Of a DNA stretch of 64,000 bases, positions 10,200-21,000 are shown one piece after another. A program made the position numbers and the translations under genes. Within the stretch, counting starts at the first letter, position 1, and every line of letters begins with the position of its first letter. The notes under the pieces are model-generated. The model ran no database searches. It saw nothing but the letters and a program-made list of their open reading frames with translations, and was not told the origin of the DNA. The DNA comes from Hydractinia symbiolongicarpus (Eukaryota; Cnidaria; Hydrozoa; Anthoathecata; Hydractiniidae): positions 12,475,001 to 12,539,000 of the forward strand of contig NC_079885.1 in the NCBI RefSeq assembly GCF_029227915.1, given 5' to 3'.

Positions 10200-11300
10200 A
10201 TACACAAATTAGGGTACTTTATGAGAACCTTGTCGGATTTTAGTCATTATCTGAAGCAAGTGGATAATTTCATCAAAATTAAACTAATCCTTGCTATCAC
10301 AGGTGGTATGATATTGACGGAAGACATGAGGAGATTTTTCTCATTACCACCAAGTATGGGGGTATGGGTATACTGATCTTTGAGCAACATCGAATTCTCC
10401 AACTCCATCAAAGTTACTAAACAAATCACTGGTTCAATTGTAAACCAGGAAAGGAGATTAATTATCTACGCAGAAGCTCGATTAAAGATCAAAGCAGGAA
10501 TGAAAAGTTCAAAAACCAAACGAAACAACAAGAAAAAGGCAGAGTTAACGAGCCAAATGTCGGATAAAAACAGGCGATTAAACGAAATCATGTAAGCCAT
10601 GACGAAGTACCTTACTTCGTCATGGCTTACATCATTACCCATCCATGAACAGGATTACAGTCTTGACAAGAACAGCCTTTGGGATCTTACTAAGATGCGA
10701 TACGAAAAGCAACTCGATCGACTTCCAGACAACTGTACTTACGGTGCGAAATTCGATATCCTACATGCACTTTCATGCAAAAAAAGGGGATTCGTGACCC
10801 TTCAACACAACATAGCCAGGGATATTACAGCGGAGCTCCGATCGGAAGTATCCAGACGCACGCAAAGAACCAACGTTCTAAAAAATAACTGGAGAATTGA
10901 TTGAAAGTTCGAATGACTAGGATAAATCCAGACTCGACATCAGTGCACGAGGCTTCTGGATACCAGCTCAGAAGGTATTTTTTGATATTAGGGTTTTCAA
11001 TCCTCTAGCCGGAGAATATGTAAACCAGAGTCTTAAGAAAGCATTCGATAAGAACGAAAAGGAGAAAAAACAGGCATATAACGACTCTATATTGCAGTGC
11101 GAACGAGGAAGTTTCACACCATGGAGGAAAAGCAAGAGAATGTCAGTCATTTTTTTGACGAATTAATGAAATGATTTCGGAGAAAAGAAATATTCGAATG
11201 TCAACAGCAAGCAACTGGATAAATCGAAAAATATCCTCGGGTCTGTGTAAATGCATTATATTGTGCATACGAGGTTCTAGATCGTTGGCATCAAATAAAA
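10200..11300 (+). pseudogene. Non-LTR-type retroelement ORF, 3' remnant
   Basis: A discontinuous plus-strand reading runs RRFFSLPPSMG (about 10335), then NIEFSNSIKVTKQITGSIV (10383 on), SDKNRRLNEIM-stop, TSSWLTSLPIHEQDYSLDKN (10613 on), LPDNCTYGAKFDILHALSCK, RGFVTLQHNIARD, and after a frameshift DIRVFNP-like and NEKEKKQAYNDSILQ sequence to about 11150. The CGAKFDxxHALxCKxGG zinc-knuckle-like block and the following ExEKKxxYNxR block are, from memory, a recurrent C-terminal segment of cnidarian LINE-like RT polyproteins. The RT core itself is absent. Stops and frameshifts show it is non-functional. Confidence 0.65.
10590..10632. repeat. Perfect 20-bp hairpin in retroelement ORF
   Basis: 10590-10609 and 10613-10632 are perfect reverse complements with a CCT loop. 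The right arm encodes the family-conserved SSWLTSLPI start; the left arm introduces the TAA stop that breaks the ORF. Confidence 0.9.
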
Positions 11301-11311
11301 TCGAATAATGC

Positions 11312-11355
11312 TTTTAACAGGCCGTGTAAAGATTTTTAACAGGCCGTGTAAAGAT
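11312..11355. repeat. 22-bp tandem duplication
   Basis: TTTTAACAGGCCGTGTAAAG plus AT occurs twice head to tail (11312-11333, 11334-11355), perfectly conserved, at the 3' side of the retroelement remnant. It may be its 3' terminal repeat. Confidence 0.8.
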
Positions 11356-12160
11356 TACATTAATACTGTATTTTTATTAGTTGAAAGTAAAAACAAATCA
11401 TTCCTATTCGTTTCTTAGGAAATGACAATTTTTAAGGCCCTGAGATATCCCAAAGAGTGTCGGGTGGGAAAATGCACACGTTGGTGTTTCCATAACTTTA
11501 AACGTATGCGTCCAGGGATCGATGAAGTTGGCTGAAATGTGACACGCAAGTTTCAGAGGTTTGCAGCAAGTGGGACGAGATTTGGGCGCAGCAACATACA
11601 TAGGCGCTAAGTGAACGCCCTTTTCTGGTTTTTCTATTGTACGAATCCGCAAAGTTCTCCAAAAATAGACCCTTACGTTTAAGCATTGTTAAAATCAATT
11701 TTGATAGAAGTTTCAATAATTATTAATGATCAAAGAGATAAAATGTTCCGCTCATGAATGTTTTATTCAAGCAAGTAACTGTTGTGCCATATTTCACGAT
11801 TTGTTAAATAATTTTGGATACAATCCAAACACTTAAGAAATATATACCACAAGATGGATACCTTATTCAAGTAATAAATTACACTTTTAAATACTACAAC
11901 GATTGACAACTCAGAGACTCGTTTTTTTTGAAGATACTAAAGAAAAAAGTAAGGTAGACAACCAAAGCATTTTCGTTCCCTAAATTTAGTGAAAGAGTTA
12001 GTGACTGTTGCAAATTGATTTGGCTGGATAAGTATAACTGGTTACTGTATTCTACATCAGCCTTATGCTATTTACCTTCTCTTCTTGTTGGGAAAAATAT
12101 AAAAAAACATTTTCAGTAACATTAAAATTAAAATAAAAACAATGAAAATCACACGAGAAG
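11356..12160. other. Non-coding stretch
   Basis: No gene or repeat boundary recognised. Minus-strand ORFs around 11404-11716 are cysteine-containing but match no family I know. Confidence 0.4.
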
Positions 12161-12935
12161 TACTTTAATGGGATAAGTTTTTGCGGGGATTAAATTTCGC
12201 GGTTTAGCTCATCCGCGAAATTTTAGCGTTTCTCGGAGACTTATTTTCGCGGATGAGAGATGATCTAGTTTTTCGCGGGGACTTAATTTCGCGGATGAGG
12301 TCATAATAGCAATTTTTGAAGAAAGTAAAATAAGTTGTCTAAAGGGTTTGGGCCGATCAACCCTCATCAACCCTCGTTACACCGGTCAATTCTACACCGA
12401 CCGAGACAAAATGTAGTTTTGCATTTTAGTTCAAAGCTCTTTCAACACAACTATAACGTCATGTAGAATAAGCACAACAAGATAAAAAACGAAATTGAAT
12501 TCTAATTGAATCCAAAAAAAGCTGATTCTTCATCCGTTACATCTACTACTACTACTACTATTTCACTTTGTGGGGTGCAAGGAACTTTCAATTTTTCATC
12601 CATAAGGCTGGAAAGAGAAATCAAATTCGGTTGATCATTTGCAATAGAAGCTGGGAGCTCCTTAAATGGATCAACTGATTAGAGACATTTGTCAGTTTTT
12701 CCTTATCTTTTCACCTTCAGTACTCGGTTAATTAATTAAGCCTACAAAAAAGGAAGCCTCAGACTTTAAAAATAAGAAAAACAAAAATTTAAAATTTCGC
12801 GGATTAAGTTATTTTTCAAAATTTTCGCTGATGGCCTGTTTCCAAATTTTCGAAGGGACATATTTTCGCGGATAGTATCCAAATCCGCGAAATGCGCGTA
12901 ATTTAATCCCCGCGGAAATTTATCCCATTAAAGTA
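12161..12935. mobile_element. TA-flanked MITE (Tc1/mariner-pogo type)
   Basis: Starts TA+CTTTAATGGGATAA and ends TTATCCCATTAAAG+TA, a perfect 14-bp inverted terminus with TA on each side. The homology continues inward: GCGGGGATTAAATTTCGCGG at the left and the corresponding inverted CCGCGAAATGCGCGTAATTTAA region at the right. The interior is non-coding and includes a (CTA)n run near 12541. TA duplication and TTCGCG-rich ends fit pogo-like elements such as the one nested at 1793-3322. Confidence 0.85.
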
Positions 12936-13641
12936 GCTACCAAACAATGATGTATTTAACCCATTCACATCTATTAATATGGTCGCAAATAAAATTATAG
13001 TATAAAAAACAGGATGCTGATTTAACCAATAATTGAATGTGTGGGATTTATTAGAAACTCCTTCATAGTGCACCTAAAAATGCCACGTATACATCCAAAA
13101 CTATTCAAAATCAAATTATAGATGTGCTTGGAGATTATATTATCAACAATATTAAAAAAAATAATCTTGTCTGATTACCAAATGCGTACCCAGATGTCAC
13201 TGGTGGTAAAGATATTTGATTTTTTCTTTTACGCTCATGTTTTGCGCTAAAACCTTGACTATGTTTAGTATCAAACGTTTCTTTTAGCAAATTGAATACC
13301 AAAAAGCTGTTATAATTTCAAACTTCCACAACTCACAGTTACTGCGTTTTACATCTCCACCTCGTTTCTAGGGCATTTTACCTTTTTTAATCGTGATGAT
13401 CAAGAGACCGCAATAATGGCTCAGGGGATCCTGAGGGCGCGGATAGTAAAAAATTTGTTAAAATAAAACACATCAAAAATCAACGCAACAATGACAATGT
13501 CATTATTTCTCACACGGACTTTTGCCTGAGGGGCAAAATCAAATCAAGTCTAAACGTTACACCCTATAATATCGCATATATCTTATCGGAGTACAAAACG
13601 TCTGAAATGATGGACGAAATATTTAGAAGGTGATAAAAATC
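12936..13641. other. Non-coding stretch
   Basis: AT-rich spacer between two MITEs. No gene, RNA or repeat boundary recognised. Confidence 0.4.
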
Positions 13642-14402
13642 TTAACCCTATTCGGTCCGGGGTTTTTCGAACATACTATGACCGGGGGGGGGGGGGGGGG
13701 GGGCGGATTCCGCCCCCCCCTCAATAACTTTTTATAGGATTGTTCAAATTGAATCTAACTTGGCACACTTATAGTACGTCATAAAAGGAACAAAATGGCG
13801 GCAATAAATTTTTGCTTACGTCAGTACATTTTCTGTGACGTCATCAGAAGCTTGAAGATTGTTAAAAATGCCACTATCTGCTTAAAATATAATTACTTTT
13901 GTTCTAGAGCGAATTTTTACATTCTGTTTGAAGTTTCTGAAAGCTAAATAATTTTTTTTTAACATATCTTCCGGTTTTTACATGGATCGAATAAAAAATT
14001 GCCAAAAATTGCCCGAAAAAAAGTTTTTTTCCGATTTTCGGGTGAAATCCGACAAAATCGGGAAATTGGAATAGTCACGTGTCAAAATTATTTAAAATGA
14101 TTCTTCTTGATGAAACAAAGTTGTGTTGCAAGTTTCAAGTTCTAAGGATAATCCTAACAGGAGTTATTATATTTTCCCCATTATAAGGATTTCATAAAGA
14201 TTTTTAGGGGTAGTTTCGAGTAATGGCCAATATCAACGCCTCTGAAAGGTATGGCACCTAAAAATTTAGCATGCAGGTGTCTAATAGATAAATGTTGAAA
14301 CTCAGTAAGTATCATAGCCATATAAGAAAGCAATCAGGAGTTATTAAAAAAAAACCGTCAGGGGGGGCGGAATCCGCCCCCCCCCGGACCGAATAGGGTT
14401 AA
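13642..14402. mobile_element. TTAA-flanked piggyBac-type MITE
   Basis: Left terminus TTAA+CCCTATTCGGTCCGGGG and right terminus CCCCGGACCGAATAGGG+TTAA are perfect inverted repeats of at least 17 bp with TTAA duplications. CCC-starting ends at TTAA are diagnostic of piggyBac-type transposition. No transposase is encoded in the 761 bp. Each end also carries a subterminal GC palindrome, GGGGGCGGAATCCGCCCCC-like. The left one abuts an uninterrupted run of 20 G (13684-13703). Confidence 0.9.
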
Positions 14403-17400
14403 GTGACGAAAATATTTGACCATGGAGATAAAAAAGAACCTCCATGGTTTGACCGAAGAAATAAATGTCTTGCAGATTATTCTTCTACAAGATATGCGCA
14501 ACTTGTCACCTCCCTGTTTTAAAGGATTGGCAATTTAATAAAAAAAGTTAAACAAACTCCATTCCAGAAAAGAATAGTGTCAATAGAAGATAGGTAACCT
14601 CGATCCCAGAACCTGTTGTAATTTCCACATATTTTTTATCAATGCACTGATGTCTCGTTTATCCGGATTGTTTTACTTCCTAGTCTTTGGTAAGCGAGTT
14701 TAAGGAAATTTTAGTTAGGTTGTGATGGCTCTAAAGTACCTATTAAATAAAGCAAGTATACGCGTTTCAATTTTGCCTGAAACCAAAGCAAATCATTTGC
14801 TTCGAGGCTTTGTTAAAAAATAATGATGTTCTGGCAGTTTTCCTATTGCATTTGGAAAACCAATTATTTTTCATTTACTTGCTGATCTCTTTTCAGTTAA
14901 AAATGAAAATAACATTGTCTTGGTCATCACCTCTAACTTCCATTATAAATGATCAGGTAAAATACTTGAATGGGATTTTTTTTGCTGCTGTATTAAACTT
15001 GGAACATGGGAAATTTGAGGTAGATGAGAACTTGTTTCGAAGTGATGCAGTGGAGGACAACGACGGAAATAATAACATTTTATGTGTCCATCCAGAATCC
15101 TATTTATCTGACCAAGGCCGTTCAATCTTAAGGAGCGAAATTTACCAATGTGATAGCTTGCGTGATTGATGAAGCATGTTGTGTTAAAATATGGTAAGTA
15201 ACGCTAGCTAGCTGGCTATCCAAGTTAACTCCTTATTTATTTTTACTCCTTATGAATAAAGTTAAGTTGAAATAGAGGTTATGCTTTTTGGAATTTCGTG
15301 GAGAATTGCAGCTCGACCGTGTCCTCTCCAAGTACAGAAATCAAATTGTTAATAACAACAACTCTTACACTTACCTCGGACATGTGCTGGACTAAAGGTA
15401 GACTTTGAATGATGCCTCTGATGTATTGTACAAGAAATGAACAAATCGCATCCATTTAATAATGAAACTTCGATCTTGTTTTACCCAGGTATCAGCTATG
15501 CGAATTTATGTATCTACAATTCTTCCAATACTGACGTATACAAACATGGTCGAGTTGCATTTTACAAGAACACAGTCGTCCAAATTGAGATCATTAAAAC
15601 AGTGTGCAGAGCAGATTGTCAAATAAAAACTGTATGTCGCCGAAAACATTCTCAAAAAGAAAAAAAAACATTTTTGTACGAAAGTGTTTAGGTGGTGACG
15701 TTTGTTCAAACAAAAATGGTTATTGTGGGACGCGGCTTTTCCAGCATTTCAACTCCGCTCCGTTGGTACGTTGGGATACTTTGCAAATACAACAGTTGTT
15801 TCGAGAGTCAGACAATGAATAGATAAAATAACCAGAAGTGAATAAAACTTATAAGCTTGAGATTATCAAGATTACTTCACTTTTCAGTCTTTTAGTTTCA
15901 TTTCAACTTTTTCAATTTTGTCTTTGTATCTAATTTTTTATAGAGGACACAAACAAATAAATAATAACAATAAGAATAATTGCTTTTTAGATTTTCCTTT
16001 TTCATTTTTTTTCTCACTTTCAATATTTTTCTGCGGCGAGACAATATGCCACGTTTAACAGACACATTTTGTCGTAACCTAATTTGATTCTGTTGAACAT
16101 TTTTTCCGAAACAGACATTCTCTCGACAAATGTGGAGACAACACTGACATATAACAGTTAGAAGAGCGTCCAGTTCCGTTGTTTTGAACCCATGTGTTTG
16201 AATAATTTTAATCTTATCAGTGTTTTTCTTTTTTCCAATATTGCTAAAAAAAATTTATGAACATAGATTTGTGGTTTAATATAGCTAACTCTATGTAAAG
16301 CTACATGTAAGTATAACTCTGTGTTTTTATTTTGAATCCCTTGCCTTTTTAGAAGTTTAACACTAACAGAATTCTTGCAATATGTTGAATCTGTTAAATT
16401 AGCATAGCAAATACATGCAATTTTTTATCTGTATTTTCGTTTATGTAGCTAGCTCCGCTTTCTTTGTATTCTGATGTTCAGTAGTAGTAATGAAAACTAA
16501 ATAACAAGTATCTATCTATCTGTACCTATCTTTCTACACGATTTGTTTTAGCTAGCTAGGCAATGTCTTGGTCGGTTTCTAATACTAATCCGGGCATAAG
16601 CAGCGTGTAGCTATCCACAAGTACATCTAGGTTGAGAGTTAACTAGCTAGTTAAAACTAATTGAAGCCATCAAAAAATTCTGAAATATATGAAAGTGTTA
16701 AAAACTTGGTTGCAGGTGGAAGCGTTGAAGATAGTGATGGCTCCTCGTCCTTAGGTAAATACAGTGACACACATGAAACTTATGATGATATAATAAAAAA
16801 TCATAAGTATCTAAAAGTGTAAGTAACTCATGATATTTCATAAGCTAAATCATCAGTATCATCGTTTTTATCACAAGGGTTTTGTCTTGTTGACAAAATT
16901 TGGAAGCAGAAGTTTAACATTTTATCGTTAAAAACACTTCCCTATAACTTCATAGGCTACACCATCAGCCATTCGTATGTTGTTAGTCCAACTGGACTGA
17001 CATTTTTAGCGACATTTGAAAAATCAAGAATACCCTTTTATTTAAGACTACAATATATAAATGTTCATGAATCCGATAATGGTAATAAATCCTCACCTAT
17101 AAGGTATCTTTAATTTTCCTGACATTCCCTTTGGTGAGAGGCCTAAGAACGAGGTTGTTTTAATTGCGTACACATGACCATTGTCTATCCTGCAAAGTTG
17201 TCCGAAAGTTTTTTTCACGCTCAAAATTTTGGTAGTTGTTGGAGAACAGATTCTTCCGCTTAGTGAACTAATTACTTTCCAATCTTATTAATATTGTTTC
17301 GATCCACTACATGCGATAGACTGGTAATTAAAAAATGTCTTTATCTGCATTAAAAAATTAATTTATGTACGTCAAAGAATAGAAGGTTTAACAAAATGTT

Positions 17401-17672
17401 TAATTATAATACTACATACAAAAGATGTGAAAATAGGTTGATTTTGATGAGATACAGCAAGACGAATGTTTTTTTTTGTAATTGATGGTTCTAATTAATC
17501 AAAGGAGTAATTTTGTGGTTATTTGTTGAACGTTTTATAATCTCACAAAATACTTCCTTTCTAGAAAAAATTAAAATGCAAAATGCTCCCCCTGTGGTAA
17601 TAAAAAAGAAGTTGTAAATTACTACTAAATAGTAGAATTTCAGGGGTGTTTATTTCGTTAGGATTAACAGAC
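14403..17672. other. Non-coding stretch upstream of lectin gene
   Basis: No gene I can defend. An ORF at 14810-15169 has an acceptor-like TTTTCAG at about 14898 and a plausible donor, and 15437-15691 and 16710-16755 could be exon fragments, but none shows a family signature. Palindromic GCTAGCTA words recur near 15205, 16445, 16550 and 16645. Confidence 0.4.
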
Positions 17673-17679
17673 TATATAA
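17673..17679 (+). promoter_or_regulatory. Candidate TATA box of lectin gene
   Basis: TATATAA about 310 bases before the lectin ATG. Position allows a 5' UTR of roughly 290 nt. In DNA this AT-rich the motif alone is weak evidence. Confidence 0.3.
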
Positions 17680-17991
17680 GAAAAGTTTGCAAAGCGTTTT
17701 CAAATTGATTAAACATGCTGCATAAAATATAACTTACGTTGGCTGTCGCTTATCTTCTATCTTTGTATTTATAATATGTTAAGTCGTCGTCACTGTTTGT
17801 GTCACTGTTTATTGTTGTTTTTTTCTTGTTCGTTTATGTTGTCGATATTCTTTGTAATTAGTTTTAGTTTTCGTCGTTTATTCTCATTCTTCATCGTGTT
17901 TTTTTTTTTGTCGTCGTTTCGTTTTTCTCGCCATTCTGTTGTTATAGTTGTTGTTAAAACAGACTTTTCATCAATTTTAGATCTATCAAAT

Positions 17992-18043
17992 ATGAAGCTT
18001 TGGCAGTTACTTGTTGCAGTTCTGTTGGTGCTCACACATGGAG
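17992..18043 (+). CDS. Lectin exon 1: signal peptide
   Basis: Encodes a basic-hydrophobic leader ending HG before GTAAGT at 18044, phase 1. The longer reading frame starting at 17776 runs through this donor into the intron, so it is not the gene product. Confidence 0.85.
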
Positions 18044-21000
18044 GTAAGTCTTATTATGTTCGACAGGAAGACATACATACGCAAAAGAAGATTGAGAAAT
18101 TTGACAAAATGGTCGTTTCACTGACTGCGAAGAAATTTAATTGCATTTTTTCACAGGTGTTGCATTCTTTCGCAAACGAGCATGTCAAACAAAGCGTCTT
18201 CGTCTGGCGTGCCAGCCTGGTTTTGGTATAAAAATTCAGTTTGCTTTGTACGGAAGATTCTCGAGTCGTTATTGTGGTTGGAAATTTTTCTTTAACAAAC
18301 GTTGTCATTCAACAAAATCCATGTCGGAAGTGAAAAAGATATGTGAGGACAAAACTAGTTGTTCAATTATTGCATCCAATCGGATCTTTGGAAACCCGTG
18401 TCGGGGAACGGATAAATATTTGGAAGTCGATTACATATGCAAGTAAGTAATATTTAAGTATTCAGTAGACTCATTATTTCTCGAAAGTTCGTTTTTTTTT
18501 ACAAAATTATTTATTAGATGTCTATAATATAATATAAATATAAAATTTAAATTTTTTCCGGGTAGCTATAATTTTACATTTTTGTTTTTCGTCCGCCCTC
18601 CCCACAGTGGAGATTCTCGATAAAATTTTGCACACGTGCTCATTAATGCCTGCTGCAAACTACTTTGACATATTTCTATTTTTTGCCATATTTTGCAGAT
18701 TTTGCCATATTTTATGTAGATTTTGATTATTTAATAAAAGCAACACGCAATGCACAAAAGAACAAGCAAAAAAAAATTTTTCACAAATTTTTAAATAAAT
18801 AACGAACGACTCGCTTTCTAAAAAAATGTGACAAAGTATTCTTCCTATGGTAATGTTAAACTCATTGAGAAAAAAATACGCAATTTAAAGTAAAACGACA
18901 AGGAGTTTTCGGACACTTTAGCGAAAAACCAAAATGTACATTTATGGCTACCTAAGAAAAAATAAAATTTGGATATGTATCTAAACCATTAAAGTATCCT
19001 TCTTAGCCACATTTTTATTTATCCTGGCCGCAATATCAATACCAGGGCTTTTCATCTCTTCGGCAATTTAAATGGCTTCCTTTAAAAAATATCATGAGGA
19101 CAAGCTTAAGGCTAAGCCCTATCGTAGTCACTTTGATTTTTGCAACACTTTTGACTCTGCTTATATTAACGAGCAGGGAGCCTTTTATTAAAATAATTGA
19201 AGAAGTAAAAGTGTGTACACTTTTACTTCTTCAATTATGGAGGGAATGAAGAAAACATTCCATAACAATCGCAATTTTAAAAAATACGAATTAATAATCG
19301 TACTACACGCTTTTTTCGTACAAAACGCTTGTCTACACCTTTTTTTTAGCTGGGGATAGATGTTCTTTTTTTACATTTTTTTTAATCTCAAATGTTTTTT
19401 TATTTGTTTTTCCAAAAAAGTAGCGAAACCGGCATTCATTGTTTGTTATTAAATTACCCGTATACGTCTGTCTGTCTGCTACGCAAAATGGTACCGCAAG
19501 TAGCGAGACGCAAGCGATGCGGTATAAAAAGAACAGGCAAACCTGTGAATTTTTTCACGGGCCACCGACTAGTATTTCTAGTATATTTGAATGTCATTGT
19601 TTAAAAATTATAGGTTGAAAGAGCCATGCACATATACTTCAAGTGTTTTTAAGATAAATTGTTAAACTAAACTAGTTAAGTTCAGTTTTACTAAAAAATT
19701 TAATCATCGAGGTATGGAATTCAGGCTGAATACGTTCTTAATGTTACCTTCGTTTTCAGCAAAATTTACACATATACATACAAGAGTTTGATATTTATTT
19801 AAAACTTGCATTTTGTTACTTTTTTAAGATGGTAGCAAAACTTGACGTCTAATTCTACAAAACAAGATGCCATTACTTGTGAAAAAGTTTTGAATTAGAT
19901 TTCATGTTTTTTAACATAGACGCTTGCCTATTGATGGAGGATACACAGATTGGAACACTCAACCTTGTTCCCGCACCTGTGGAGGAGGGGCACAATTCCG
20001 TAACAGGACATGTACTAATCCGTCACCCAAATATGGTGGAAGAAGCTGTGAAAGATTGGGCCCAACTGAAATGACAATAACTTGCAACACGTTGCCTTGT
20101 CCAAGTATGATTCTGTGTTTCTCACAATTCCTCACATCCCTGCATTAAAAAATATTTTCATGAGAAGAATTTACAAGTACACGAGCTTTAAATTTGAAAC
20201 TTGAAAACATGCCAAGCAGAAGTGAGGACTGAGGACAGCCATTAAAGTTAAATTTACCAGTTTTTTTCTTTTTTAAAAAAATGACAATGTGAGCTTCTTT
20301 ACTAAAATCCTTTTGAGAGAAAACGTAAGAAAAAGTGAGAAATGAAACATTTGGAAAGACATAGAGAATTTTACGGAAATTAACGCTGAACGAATTTCTA
20401 CTTTCTGTTTTCTTTATCAAATCGGGGTGTGTGATACATTTCTAATAACCGTGGCCAGAAGAGCAAAATTATTATATAGCAAGAAAAGATGAAAACGCAA
20501 TATTATTATTTTTTTAGTAAATGGCGGTTACAGCAACTGGAGCGAATATGGCACTTGCAGTGTTCGTTGCGGAGGTGGTAGCCAAGAAAGAACAAGAACG
20601 TGCACAAATCCTTCCCCAAAACATGATGGATTGGATTGTACAAGACTTGGGCCTTCTTCTTCTACACGCGTTTGTAATCAACAGCCCTGTCCAGGTAAGA
20701 TTTATCTTAAGAGGACGCAGTTCGTGAAGATTAACTTCGCAAATTTTTCTAATTTTTTAATAAGAATAAAATGGCTTATTTAGTAAATGGCGGTTACAGC
20801 AACTGGAGCGAATATGGCACTTGCAGTGTTCGTTGTGGAGGTGGTAGCCAAGAAAGAACAAGAACGTGCACAAATCCTTCCCCAAAGCACGGTGGATTGG
20901 ATTGTACAAGACTTGGGCCTTCTTCTTCTACACGCGTTTGTAATCAACAGCCCTGTCCAGGTAAGATTTATCTTAAGAGGACGCAGTTCGTGAAGATTAA

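Noticed and set aside
14810-15169. Possible exon of an unknown gene
   Set aside because: No domain, and no consistent partner exons; splice-like motifs are expected by chance in this sequence.
17776-18231. 151-residue ORF covering the lectin start
   Set aside because: It reads through a good GTAAGT donor into intron 1 and then in the wrong frame of exon 2; the in-phase signal peptide start at 17992 is better.
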